From Terriglobia bacterium (lineage in GTDB: Bacteria > Acidobacteriota > Terriglobia > Acidiferrales > UBA7541): a stretch of DNA of 37,455 nt. Shown here in pieces: positions 1 to 8,085 of the stretch. A program made the translations under genes and the position numbers. Location: NCBI GenBank assembly GCA_020073585.1, contig JAIQEV010000038.1:1-37455 (forward strand), written 5' to 3'. The notes beneath the pieces were generated by a model. That model saw only the letters and a list, made by a program, of their open reading frames with translations, was not told the DNA's origin and did no database searches. The number at the start of each line of letters is the position of its first letter. The first letter of the stretch is position 1.

Positions 1-11
1 TTTATATCATC

Positions 12-227
12 TTAATCCTTACCTTGCATTAACTTACCGATGCTCGCCGCGCCAGACGCCACACCACCCGACCGGACCCTACCAGACCTTAACAAATTCA
101 TAATTTTTAGTTTTTCATTTACTCTACGTTGTCTAATTAAGTCTGTACCGGCTTCGTCATTGACCTGCCAGAGCTTGTGCCGCAATACTTCGAACGTGAC
201 GGGATCGAGTTGTTTTGTCGTAGCCAC
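12..227 (-). pseudogene. hyuB: Truncated hydantoinase B/oxoprolinase fragment at window edge
   Basis: Starting from a GTG at 227, the first ~28 residues (including DPVTFEVLRHKLW and QVNDEAG) match the conserved N-terminus of HyuB, the partner of HyuA in hydantoinase, oxoprolinase and acetone/acetophenone carboxylase-type enzymes. The start sits 12 bp after the HyuA stop with an AGGA-like ribosome site, as expected for a hyuAB operon. From about position 143 leftwards the frame continues for ~43 codons of basic, low-complexity sequence unlike HyuB (family proteins are usually over 500 residues), and the DNA becomes AT-rich. The real gene is therefore cut after its start, either by a genomic rearrangement or by misassembly at a contig end. 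The N-terminal identity is seen directly; the cause of the break is not. Confidence 0.7.
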
Positions 228-239
228 TTTAGTCCTGTG

Positions 240-2324
240 CTACTGCACGATAATGTTCCGGTAGCCGTCCAAATACCCCTCGCGCTGCGGCGGAATTACC
301 ACCGTAGTCGTGGGACCTTCGATCACCGCCGGACCCGGAACCTTGTTCCCAGGGTTCAGGCGTCCATAGTCATAGACGGGCGTTGGTATAAACCCGGGAC
401 CTTGAAAGAAAATGCTTCGCTCGTGTTTGACCGCGCCGGAGGAATCCGTATCCCCACAAACGCGCCGAATCAGCTTCGGTTTGTGCGTTCGTCCATAGGC
501 ATCGACGCGGAATGTGACGATTTCTTTCCCCGCCTGTTCGTATGCGGAACCCTTCCCGTACAGTTCCTCATACCGAACCTTGAAAGCTTCATGGATCCGC
601 TCGAGATCTTCGGTGGTAATCGTTCCCTCCGGCAGCGTCAGCCAGACCTCGTTGTGGATCTGCCTCCGGTAACGCATGCTCACGAGCTGAACCACCGTGA
701 TCTCGCCTGCGCCGAGTTTTCCGCTCCGCAGGCCATCCACGGCTGTATGCCTGAGGGAGTCCAGTATCTTGTTGACCGTGCCGGCAGCTACCGGCAGAGG
801 CATGGGATCCGAACGAGAGCACGTCTGCAACACGTCGCAGGATGCAATTCCCAACGCGGAAAACGCCGCTGCCATCGCCGGCACAACCATCCCGCGCGCT
901 CCCAGATCGCTTCCAAAGGCCACGCCGTGCACCGGCCCGGCGCCGCCAAACAGAAACAGAGAAAACTGGCTTGGCAGATATCCCTTCTCCACCGTGCTCT
1001 TGCGGATCAGATCGGCCATATGCGAGTTGACGATGCGGAAGATCGCCGCCGCCGCTTCCTCTACACTCTGTTTGGTATACGCGCAGATATGCTCTCGAAT
1101 CGCCTGACGTGCTTTCTCGGGGTAGAGCTTCATGCGCCCGCCCAGGAAAAAATCCGGATTGAGATAACCCAGGACCAGATCGGCATCCGTCACGGTCGGG
1201 CGGGCGCCGCCTTTCCCGTAGCAGGCCGGTCCAGGAATCGCGCCGGCGCCGTCCGGGCCGACATGCAAAACGCCATTGTCCGGTTCCACCCAGGCAATGC
1301 TTCCTCCCCCGGCGCCGATGGACCGTATATCGATAGTGGGAATCGCCAGATTATATTTATCAATGACGGGTTCGCGGGCATAGAGAGCCTGTCCGCGGGC
1401 GATCAGCCCCACATCGAAGCTGGTGCCGCCCATATCAGTGGTAATGACGTTCTCCAGGCCCAGAAGTTCCCCGAGATGTTTGGCGGCGATGACCCCGCCG
1501 ATGGGCCCGGAATTCAGAGTGCGCACGCTGGTGCGCGCAGCCTGGGTCGAGGTAAGCACACCGCCTGCGCTTTGCATGATCAAGGGCGCGCTGCGCAGTC
1601 CCGCGGCCTGCAATTGCCTTGTCAGGCCCTCAAAATAGGTAAGCATGGTGGGCCCGATGTAGCTGTTGATGACGGTTGTGGCGGTCCGCTCATACTCGCC
1701 GATCACCGGAACCAGCTCGCTCGACACAGTCACGAAGATTTCCGGGTGCTGCTGCTCGATCAATTTGCGGAGCAGCAGCTCATGCTCCGGCATCTTGAAT
1801 GACCAGAGCAGGGAGATGGCGATCGCCTGCACTCCTTGCGCAACCAACTGATCAACGGCCCGGCGCGCTTTCTCTTCGGCCAGGGGCACCAGGACCGCGC
1901 CCTTGTAATCCACGCGCTCGTTTACTTCCACGATGCGATCCCGGGGGACCAGAGGTTCCGGCTTGCTGAACCGCGCCGGAAACGTGAGCTCGCTTTCCCC
2001 CAGGCCCGCCGTCTTCTGATGGGCCCTCCCGATGAGAATCGCATCTCCATGGCCAGCGGTTGTGATGAGACCGGTCTTGGCCCCCCGCCGCGTCAGGAGT
2101 GCGTTCAGGCCAACGGTTACCCCGTGGGCCAGAACGGTGACCTGCTGAAGGAAGTCGCCGAGTTTCAATTCCAACTGCTGGGCGACCACCTCCAGCGCGT
2201 CCAACACGCTCTGGGAGCTTCCCGTAGAGGAAGGAACCTTGCCGACCGTGACAGTTCCGGCATCGTCGATGGCCACACAGTCTGTAAACGTTCCGCCTGT
2301 ATCGATGCCTACAATGTAACGCAT
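240..2324 (-). CDS. hyuA: Hydantoinase/oxoprolinase subunit A (HyuA family)
   Basis: This is a 694-residue protein of the HyuA/acetone carboxylase beta/5-oxoprolinase family. These are ATP-dependent ASKHA-fold enzymes that open or carboxylate amide, ketone or lactam substrates together with HyuB. The N-terminal phosphate loop GIDTGGTFTDCV is at residues ~5-16, the central block has GGTSFDVGLI and SIGAGGGSIAW, and the C-terminal Hydant_A_C-like region ends near GYLDGYRNIIVQ. The start at 2324 is preferred because AAGGGA lies ~9 nt upstream and the protein then begins at the family-typical IVGIDTGG. An ATG at 2345 overlaps the upstream stop (ATGAGTGA) and would add seven residues. The gene is coupled to the FAD oxidoreductase upstream and to hyuB downstream. 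The substrate cannot be read from the sequence. Confidence 0.92.
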   Translation of the reverse strand: MRYIVGIDTGGTFTDCVAIDDAGTVTVGKVPSSTGSSQSVLDALEVVAQQLELKLGDFLQQVTVLAHGVTVGLNALLTRRGAKTGLITTAGHGDAILIGRAHQKTAGLGESELTFPARFSKPEPLVPRDRIVEVNERVDYKGAVLVPLAEEKARRAVDQLVAQGVQAIAISLLWSFKMPEHELLLRKLIEQQHPEIFVTVSSELVPVIGEYERTATTVINSYIGPTMLTYFEGLTRQLQAAGLRSAPLIMQSAGGVLTSTQAARTSVRTLNSGPIGGVIAAKHLGELLGLENVITTDMGGTSFDVGLIARGQALYAREPVIDKYNLAIPTIDIRSIGAGGGSIAWVEPDNGVLHVGPDGAGAIPGPACYGKGGARPTVTDADLVLGYLNPDFFLGGRMKLYPEKARQAIREHICAYTKQSVEEAAAAIFRIVNSHMADLIRKSTVEKGYLPSQFSLFLFGGAGPVHGVAFGSDLGARGMVVPAMAAAFSALGIASCDVLQTCSRSDPMPLPVAAGTVNKILDSLRHTAVDGLRSGKLGAGEITVVQLVSMRYRRQIHNEVWLTLPEGTITTEDLERIHEAFKVRYEELYGKGSAYEQAGKEIVTFRVDAYGRTHKPKLIRRVCGDTDSSGAVKHERSIFFQGPGFIPTPVYDYGRLNPGNKVPGPAVIEGPTTTVVIPPQREGYLDGYRNIIVQ

Positions 2325-2337
2325 CCGCTGGGTCCCT

Positions 2338-3960
2338 TCACTCATCCGTGCGCGTGGCCGCTCCCACTTCGATTTTCTCCATGCCCAGGTCGTGCAGCAC
2401 GGCATTGGCGGAGTTAATGCCCGGTGCCGTGGTCACACCCCCGCCGGGATGTGTCGCGGCACCTGTCAAGTATAGATTGGCGAACTGCGTGCGATAGTTG
2501 GCCAAACCCGGCATCGGCCGGAGTCCGTACATCTGGTCCAGGGTCATATCGATATAGAAATCGCAGCCGCGCGGCAACCCCAGGCGGCGCTCCAGGTCCA
2601 GGGGCGTGACCACGTGCCGGCCTTTCGCAATTTTACGGAAGTTCGGCACATACTGGCTCACAACTTCGAAGACGCGCTCGGCATAGGCGTCCTTGACCTG
2701 GTCCCAGTGCTGACCATTGGCCAGATCATATGGGGCGTTCTGCACCGCGAGGTGCATCGTGTGTTTGCCAGCCGGCGCCCGTGTGGGATCCAGCACGGAA
2801 TGGGTGAGCATCATCACCGTTGGGTTGTGGGAGGGTCTCCCCTGCGCCCCGTCCATGTAGGCCTGGTCAACATATTCGGCCGAAGGCGAGATGACCGCGC
2901 AGCCATTATGACAGGGTGCGGGCCCCTTGCTGGGATAGCATGCATATTCCGGCAGACCATCGAGAGGAACATGCATGGTCAGCAATACCGCCGTGGACTT
3001 CACGCGGTTTACCTTGCGCACGAACTCTTCGTCGAGGTGCTCGCTCCCGATCAAGCGCAGGAATGTGGCTTTGGGATCCAGGCTGGAAATGACGATGTTG
3101 CTTTCCAGGACGGTTCCGTCCGACAACTCGACTCCCGCGGCTCTGCCCTTTTCGAGCAGGATGCGCTTGGCGCCATTGTTGGTGAACACCGTCCCGCCGA
3201 AATGCTTGACGGCCCGCTCCAGCGCCACCCCCAGCATGCCCGACCCGCCCTTGGGAAAACGGCACCCCACCTTGTGGAAGCGGGCAATCATGCCGGCGTT
3301 CAGCCCGGACCCGGGACTGGAAGGAGCTAGCCCAAGCTGGATGGCCCAATACGACAGCGCTCCCTTGACGTAGTCACTCTCAAACCAGTGATCGAAGACT
3401 TGCCGCGCGCTCGTCAGCGTGGACCAGACAAACTCCGCGGCGATCTCCGGCGAATCCACGAACTTCATCAGCGACAGCATCTGATCGAGCGGCGGCGGCT
3501 CGCTGAAGCTCAACGTGGACATGAGCTCGCGCAGCCCCAAAGCCCACTTGATAAACTTGGGATAAGCCTGCCCGTCGTGCTTGGAAAGCCGGCTGATTTC
3601 GGCCGCGGTCTTGTCCAGATCCCGGTAAAACATAAGATACTTTCCGTCCGGATACGGGCAGAACATGAACGGATCCGCCTCGATATACTCCAAGCCGAAC
3701 CTAGCGAGATCCAGGTCCACCATGGCGGGCGAAAACTGCGTGTAGATGTGCACCGTGCTGTACGGATCGCTGAAGTGTCCGGGAAAAAATTCTTCCGTGG
3801 CGGTTGCTCCGCCCACCTTTGCGTTCTTCTCGACGACGGCGACTTTCAGCCCTTTCTTCGAGAGATAGCCTGCGCAGGTCAATCCGTTATGGCCTGCCCC
3901 GACGAGGACCACATCATATTTACCGCCGGCTTGCTTGCGATTCGTTTCAGCGTTTCCCAT
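2338..3960 (-). CDS. FAD-dependent oxidoreductase, phytoene desaturase/PYROXD2-like
   Basis: This 540-residue flavoprotein has a Rossmann dinucleotide motif GAGHNGLTCAGYL at residues ~21-33, followed by the acidic ribose-binding end of beta-2 (VVEKNAKVGGATATEEFFPG). Its C-terminal FAD loop contains GAATHPGGGVTTAPG. This pattern is typical of the CrtI/CrtO-PYROXD2 branch of NAD(P)/FAD-dependent oxidoreductases, which desaturate or oxidise lipophilic or cyclic substrates. The ATG at 3960 has a strong ribosome site (GGAGGAACG). The 3' end overlaps an alternative hyuA start, so the two are probably translationally coupled. No carotenoid genes are nearby, so a role in the same catabolic pathway as HyuAB is more likely than pigment synthesis. 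That role is an inference. Confidence 0.88.
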   Translation of the reverse strand: MGNAETNRKQAGGKYDVVLVGAGHNGLTCAGYLSKKGLKVAVVEKNAKVGGATATEEFFPGHFSDPYSTVHIYTQFSPAMVDLDLARFGLEYIEADPFMFCPYPDGKYLMFYRDLDKTAAEISRLSKHDGQAYPKFIKWALGLRELMSTLSFSEPPPLDQMLSLMKFVDSPEIAAEFVWSTLTSARQVFDHWFESDYVKGALSYWAIQLGLAPSSPGSGLNAGMIARFHKVGCRFPKGGSGMLGVALERAVKHFGGTVFTNNGAKRILLEKGRAAGVELSDGTVLESNIVISSLDPKATFLRLIGSEHLDEEFVRKVNRVKSTAVLLTMHVPLDGLPEYACYPSKGPAPCHNGCAVISPSAEYVDQAYMDGAQGRPSHNPTVMMLTHSVLDPTRAPAGKHTMHLAVQNAPYDLANGQHWDQVKDAYAERVFEVVSQYVPNFRKIAKGRHVVTPLDLERRLGLPRGCDFYIDMTLDQMYGLRPMPGLANYRTQFANLYLTGAATHPGGGVTTAPGINSANAVLHDLGMEKIEVGAATRTDE

Positions 3961-3981
3961 CGTTCCTCCGGAATTTACAAC

Positions 3982-4137
3982 TCAAAGTCCTTTTTTTTCC
4001 GCACCGCATGCTGCGTCCCCTACCGTTCTGGACGCCCTATTTTCTTCCGCAGCCTGCATCCGAATGCGCTCTGCCTCACAAATAGATAACTCCTGCGGCT
4101 TTCCTGCTTCGGCAGCTCGCTGGATTTGTTCCCGCAT
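3982..4137 (-). CDS. Possible 51-residue small protein between CoxG-like and FAD genes
   Basis: The 216-bp gap between the SRPBCC gene and the FAD oxidoreductase contains an open frame of 51 codons on the operon strand. It begins MREQIQRAAEAGKPQELSI and ends in a lysine-rich tail before TGA. It is charged and probably helical, with no signal peptide or metal motif. There is no convincing ribosome site, and the frame is open further upstream, so it could also be a remnant of a longer gene. I do not recognise a family. It is listed because nothing else explains the gap. Confidence 0.3.
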   Translation of the reverse strand: MREQIQRAAEAGKPQELSICEAERIRMQAAEENRASRTVGDAACGAEKKGL

Positions 4138-4176
4138 GATACCCAGCGGCCGGATCCGGAACGCCGGTGACCGCCG

Positions 4177-4617
4177 CTACGCGAGGGCGGCTTTGATCGA
4201 ATCCACCAGAACCTTGATGCTCTGCCTTGCCACCGGCTCCAGCAAATTCGCCGCGGCCGCAGGCAGCTTCATCTTCAGGCTGGATTCACCCACCCAGTTA
4301 ACCTGCGTCTGGCCGCCTTTCTCTTCCAGGTCGAATGCCGCGGTCACGGCCATCGGTTCGCCCGCCACGGTGCCGCTGCCCTTGTACGTCGCGTGGCTGT
4401 GCGGCTGTTCCCCACTCAGCGCCAGCCGGATCTTGGCCGTGGACTTAATGAAGCCCAGACCCACTTTCACTTGCACGGTGAATTCCCGGTCGTCGTGGAT
4501 CTCCAGATCCTGGAGATTGGGCAACAGCGGCGCGAATTTCTTCGGATCTGTGAGCAGCCCGTAGACGGTTTCGCGATTCTTCAACACTTGGAAATTTCCG
4601 TTAAATTTGAAGTCCAT
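4177..4617 (-). CDS. SRPBCC/CoxG-family protein
   Basis: This 146-residue protein belongs to the SRPBCC (START-like) fold, in the branch named after CoxG, a protein encoded with CO dehydrogenases and other molybdenum hydroxylases. It shows the family pattern: an N-terminal strand MDFKFNGNFQV, a helix containing VYGLLTDPKKFAPLLPN, the strand pair around FTVQVKVGLGFIKSTAKI, and a long amphipathic C-terminal helix (ANLLEPVARQSIKVLVDSI). Full length for the family. It follows the TonB-dependent receptor on the same strand after 148 bp that contain a strong hairpin. CoxG proteins are linked to membrane attachment of CO dehydrogenase. The only molybdenum-hydroxylase sequences here are remnants at 9.5-10.2 kb, so it may now have another role. 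Confidence 0.8.
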   Translation of the reverse strand: MDFKFNGNFQVLKNRETVYGLLTDPKKFAPLLPNLQDLEIHDDREFTVQVKVGLGFIKSTAKIRLALSGEQPHSHATYKGSGTVAGEPMAVTAAFDLEEKGGQTQVNWVGESSLKMKLPAAAANLLEPVARQSIKVLVDSIKAALA

Positions 4618-4662
4618 TGGATTGACTTGGCCGCTTCTCCCGTAGGGTTAGATCTGTTCTTC

Positions 4663-4697
4663 GATTGGCGCGCCGCCCCGGGGTGGCGCCCCCAATC
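4663..4697 (-). terminator. Strong hairpin between TonB receptor and CoxG-like gene
   Basis: The outer arms GATTGG and CCAATC, together with inner arms GCGCC/GGCGC, form a GC-rich hairpin of about 35 nt, ~70 nt after the receptor stop codon. No T-tract follows on the minus strand, so it is at best a weak or Rho-independent-like attenuator, or an mRNA-stabilising structure, rather than a full terminator. Confidence 0.4.
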
Positions 4698-4765
4698 ACC
4701 TTCGCGACTTTTGCAAGGTCCAATTGCCCATCCAGCCCCTCTCATTGCCTCCGCTTGTGACTAAC

Positions 4766-7700
4766 TCAGAAACTGAATCGCAATGAGAATTGCAGTTGGC
4801 GCGGGTTGGCCACGGCCGACGGTGTTCCGTAAACGGGATCGGGCGAACCTTGAAAGTGCAGCGGCCCGCTCCCGCAAACGTTTGGCCCTCCAGCCGGGCA
4901 GAAGTCCGCGGCACCGTAGACCGTATTGAAGTACACAATGTTCAATGTGTTCAAAACATTGAAGGCCTCGGCACGGAATTGCCCTTTAATCCTTTCAGTC
5001 AATTGGAAACTCCGCGATACTCCCACGTCCACAGTCCGTAACGAGTCGCCCTGGAAAGTACTCCGGCCTTCGAGGCCTACCCTGTCGTTCAGATTAAAGA
5101 CGTCTCCATTGACATCGGATCCAGCATAAATATTGAAGTGGTGCGGCGATTGAAGCGTCGTGATCGTGCTGAAGGTAAAATCGCGCAGCAAAACCGGCCA
5201 CTTTGAAGGTGTCGTTAGCAGGACATTGAGCACTGCCCGCTGGCGAACGTCATCAGGCGACAGCGCACGCTCGGCCCGGAAATTTCCGGTATCTTGCGGA
5301 AAAGCGGCGAACGTTGGATTCGCATCATCGTCGATCGTCTTCGAATACGTGTAACTGAAACCGTAGGACAAGTACTTCGTCGGGCGCTTCTGCACGTTCA
5401 AGAGCAAGGCGTCGTACTGCGAATCAAAGCGCGAATTATATTCGAAGTAAATCGCGTAGGCCGGGTTTCGCTCACCGGGAAATAGCGGCGGTCCAGCCGG
5501 CGGCGGCGCGGGATAGCCGGGGCACTGAAAACTTCCGCAAACCTGCATCCAGTTCACGAAGTACACGTTCTTGTACCCCGCGTTGCCCTTGGAATCGTGC
5601 ACCAGAACTTGTCCGCTGGGATCCGGCTGGTTCACATTATAAAAATTCCCTAAATGGACCCCCCGGACGTGCAGGAAGGTGATGTTCAGCACAGTATTCT
5701 TGAATGGTTCGAAATCTACGCCCAGGCTGGTTTGTAAACCATACGGCTTCTGGGTATCCGCATTCCACCTCGTCACCGTCACTAGTCCCTGGTATCCGCA
5801 ACCCGCTAGCACCCCTCCCGGGCAGAACCCCATTGGCGTTCCGTCCGGATACAGGCCTTGCAGCATGGTGCCTAGCGCAATGTTCATGATTTGCGGGGAA
5901 CTCGCAAAGGCATACAGCTGTGACGGGGCGTTCAGATTGCTTTCTGTGGCCAAGTATTTTGTCTGCCCGCCGCAGCATGTCCCTTGGGGATACAAGCCTT
6001 CGGAGAGGATGATGCCGTGATATAGTCCGAAACCTGCGCGAACAACGATCTTTCGCGAAGTCCCGAGATCGTAGGCGAGTCCAATCCGCGGATCAAAGTT
6101 CTTGTATTTCGTGTTAAACACTCCCGACGGCCAGGTTTCAAAGTCCCAGCGCACTCCGCCATTCAGCGTCAGTCGCTTCCCCGCTCGCCATTTATCCTGC
6201 ACATAGAATCCCTCGTAGGTATGGCTGGGATTCCACTGCACCTGGTTCTTGATGCTATCGGGAAAACTGCTCCCCTGAAAAATCGCAGGATTGAAACTCG
6301 GCTCTGTGTAATTCGGGGCCTGCAGTCTCATAAAGAACAACACGGATGGCGTCGGCCCCAACCCCGCGTAGGCCCCTGTCCCCAGCAGTGCATTCACGCT
6401 CGGGAAGTCCGCTTCGAACGGGTACCACAGCACAAACTTCTCATCCGTCTTCACGAAATTGAAATCGCCTCCGAAACTGACCGTATGGCGCCCTGAAGTC
6501 CAAGTTACGTTATCTTGCAACTCAAAGCGCCGCTCTCTGTAAAAGTCGGGATTCCCCCGGTTCACCCCGATTGCAAATTCATTCGCTACCTCAAGATGCG
6601 GCTGCGTAGTGGCGGTGGGAAAATCAAATGAGCGCCGCGCAAATTGGCCGCGCAACTCATTTCCCAAGTGTGGCGACAAATTCGTGGCCAGGCTGATAAC
6701 GAGCGACTGATCCCGGACGAAGTTATGCTTGAACGCCGAGGGAAGATCGAAGCCATTGTTGAGTGGCGATAGGTTCGTCATTCGCGCGTCCGTAACGAAA
6801 TAGCGCATGAATAGATAGTTTTTTCCAAAATTGTGATCGAAACGAACGAAACCGTTGTCGTTGTTATTCGTGCGCAGCACGTTCAGCCCAGCGGGCTCCG
6901 CCGGCAGCCCAAAAACGTTCACCTTCACCTGATTGATTGCGGCGATGTTGGCCAGCACGATCTTGTTATAAAAGGGCGATTCCCCGCGCCGCTGCCCTTC
7001 GTAGTTCGCAAAGAAAAATGTCTGATCCTTCCGCAGCGGCCCCCCGATGACTGTACCGAACTGGTTTTGCCGCAACGTGTGCAGTCCAGGCGCATCCAGC
7101 AAACCCGTTGCGTCCATAACGTTGTTCCGGAAGTACTCATAGAGCGAACCGTGCCAGTCGTTCGTCCCGCTTTTCGTAATGATGTTCACAATCCCCGCGT
7201 TGGAGCGCCCAAATTCTGCGCTATAGTCGGTGTTGATCACCCGAAATTCCTGCACCGCCTCCTGCGACGGCGTGGCCCGCTGGTTTTGTGAGGCAGTGGA
7301 AATATTGTCAGCCCCGTCCACGGCCACAAAATTAAAGTGAATGCTCTGCCCCGCAAACGAGATATGCGTGCCGGACTCCACCACGGCGTCCGTGGAACCC
7401 GATGTCGAATTGCCGATTTGCACGGCCGGGGACAACAGCGTAAAGCTGATGAAGTCCCGCCCATTGACCGGCAAATCGGCGATCTGTTTTTCCACGATGA
7501 CCGAACTCACCTGGGTCTTCGTGGTCTCCACCAGCGGTGATTCGCCCGAAACGGCCACGCTTTCTGCCACCGTCCCCGGCCGAACCGTGAAGTTCAGGCT
7601 CGCTTCCTGGCCCACTTGCAGAGTCACTTGCGCGTTTTCGACACCAAACCCGGGCTGCTCAGCCCGAATGCGGTACGTACCGGTCGGCAGTCCCGTCAGG

Positions 7701-7918
7701 ACATAATTGCCATCGGCCGTGGTAAGTGCCGCGCGTGTAAAGCCGGTCGCCACGTTCACCACCGTTACCTTTGCTCCCGTAACAGCCCCCCCGCTCATGT
7801 CGTATACGTACCCCGCGAGTGTGGCCGTTACCGCTTGCCCATAGCTGCTCGTCGCGAGGGCCAGCAAAACCAGCAAAGCGCAGACTGCACTGAGGAAAAT
7901 TGGGCGCAACCGCTTCAT
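4766..7918 (-). CDS. TonB-dependent receptor with carboxypeptidase-regulatory domain (Oar-like)
   Basis: This is a 1050-residue outer-membrane transporter. It has a signal peptide (MKRLRPIFLSAVCALLVLLALATSSYGQA), a CarboxypepD_reg-like beta sandwich at residues ~28-110 (ATLAGYVYDMSGGAVTGAKV), and a plug region at ~115-240 containing QIADLPVNGRDFISF and VQEFRVINTDYSAEFGRSNAG. A long 22-strand-type barrel follows, ending in the aromatic terminal signature SLRFSF. The start at 7918 is chosen because AGGAGGGG precedes it and the signal peptide begins there. A promoter and an operator-like palindrome lie upstream. It heads the operon with the CoxG-like, FAD oxidoreductase and hyuAB genes, so it probably imports their substrate. 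The cargo is unknown. Confidence 0.92.
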   Translation of the reverse strand: MKRLRPIFLSAVCALLVLLALATSSYGQAVTATLAGYVYDMSGGAVTGAKVTVVNVATGFTRAALTTADGNYVLTGLPTGTYRIRAEQPGFGVENAQVTLQVGQEASLNFTVRPGTVAESVAVSGESPLVETTKTQVSSVIVEKQIADLPVNGRDFISFTLLSPAVQIGNSTSGSTDAVVESGTHISFAGQSIHFNFVAVDGADNISTASQNQRATPSQEAVQEFRVINTDYSAEFGRSNAGIVNIITKSGTNDWHGSLYEYFRNNVMDATGLLDAPGLHTLRQNQFGTVIGGPLRKDQTFFFANYEGQRRGESPFYNKIVLANIAAINQVKVNVFGLPAEPAGLNVLRTNNNDNGFVRFDHNFGKNYLFMRYFVTDARMTNLSPLNNGFDLPSAFKHNFVRDQSLVISLATNLSPHLGNELRGQFARRSFDFPTATTQPHLEVANEFAIGVNRGNPDFYRERRFELQDNVTWTSGRHTVSFGGDFNFVKTDEKFVLWYPFEADFPSVNALLGTGAYAGLGPTPSVLFFMRLQAPNYTEPSFNPAIFQGSSFPDSIKNQVQWNPSHTYEGFYVQDKWRAGKRLTLNGGVRWDFETWPSGVFNTKYKNFDPRIGLAYDLGTSRKIVVRAGFGLYHGIILSEGLYPQGTCCGGQTKYLATESNLNAPSQLYAFASSPQIMNIALGTMLQGLYPDGTPMGFCPGGVLAGCGYQGLVTVTRWNADTQKPYGLQTSLGVDFEPFKNTVLNITFLHVRGVHLGNFYNVNQPDPSGQVLVHDSKGNAGYKNVYFVNWMQVCGSFQCPGYPAPPPAGPPLFPGERNPAYAIYFEYNSRFDSQYDALLLNVQKRPTKYLSYGFSYTYSKTIDDDANPTFAAFPQDTGNFRAERALSPDDVRQRAVLNVLLTTPSKWPVLLRDFTFSTITTLQSPHHFNIYAGSDVNGDVFNLNDRVGLEGRSTFQGDSLRTVDVGVSRSFQLTERIKGQFRAEAFNVLNTLNIVYFNTVYGAADFCPAGGPNVCGSGPLHFQGSPDPVYGTPSAVANPRQLQFSLRFSF

Positions 7919-7964
7919 GAGCCCCTCCTGATTCTCTCGCTCGGAAGTCATGTACAGCGGAAAG

Positions 7965-7994
7965 CTAATACACCACGACCCAAATTCTTGTCAA
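7965..7994 (-). promoter_or_regulatory. Sigma-70-type promoter of the TonB receptor operon
   Basis: On the minus strand TTGACA (7994-7989) is followed after 18 bp by TATTAG (7970-7965), directly preceded by TG. This lies ~50 bp upstream of the receptor start at 7918. The -35 box is a perfect consensus. The assignment is by eye. Confidence 0.55.
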
Positions 7995-8003
7995 GCACTA
8001 AAA

Positions 8004-8014
8004 TGTCAGTGACA
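8004..8014. promoter_or_regulatory. Perfect palindrome TGTCA-G-TGACA, probable GntR operator
   Basis: This 11-bp perfect inverted repeat with one central base lies immediately upstream of the -35 box of the TonB receptor promoter. Short inverted repeats with this geometry are typical of operators for FadR/FCD-type GntR regulators. A one-mismatch copy overlaps the start of the adjacent GntR gene (9336-9346), which links the site to that regulator. Its position suggests activation or modulation rather than simple blockage of the polymerase. Confidence 0.5.
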
Positions 8015-8085
8015 GGTCAGCTGCGCGTTATCAACATGTTAGAATATAAAGAAAAGAATGCGGAGGAGGCCCGGCGAGAGGAGGT

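Noticed and set aside
177-1802. A 541-codon open frame on the plus strand opposite hyuA
   Set aside because: Composition is typical of an antisense shadow and hyuA is clearly the coding strand.
2338-3960. Carotenoid biosynthesis gene (crtI)
   Set aside because: The fold matches, but no crtB, crtE or other pigment genes are near and the operon context is catabolic. Only a general FAD oxidoreductase call is justified.
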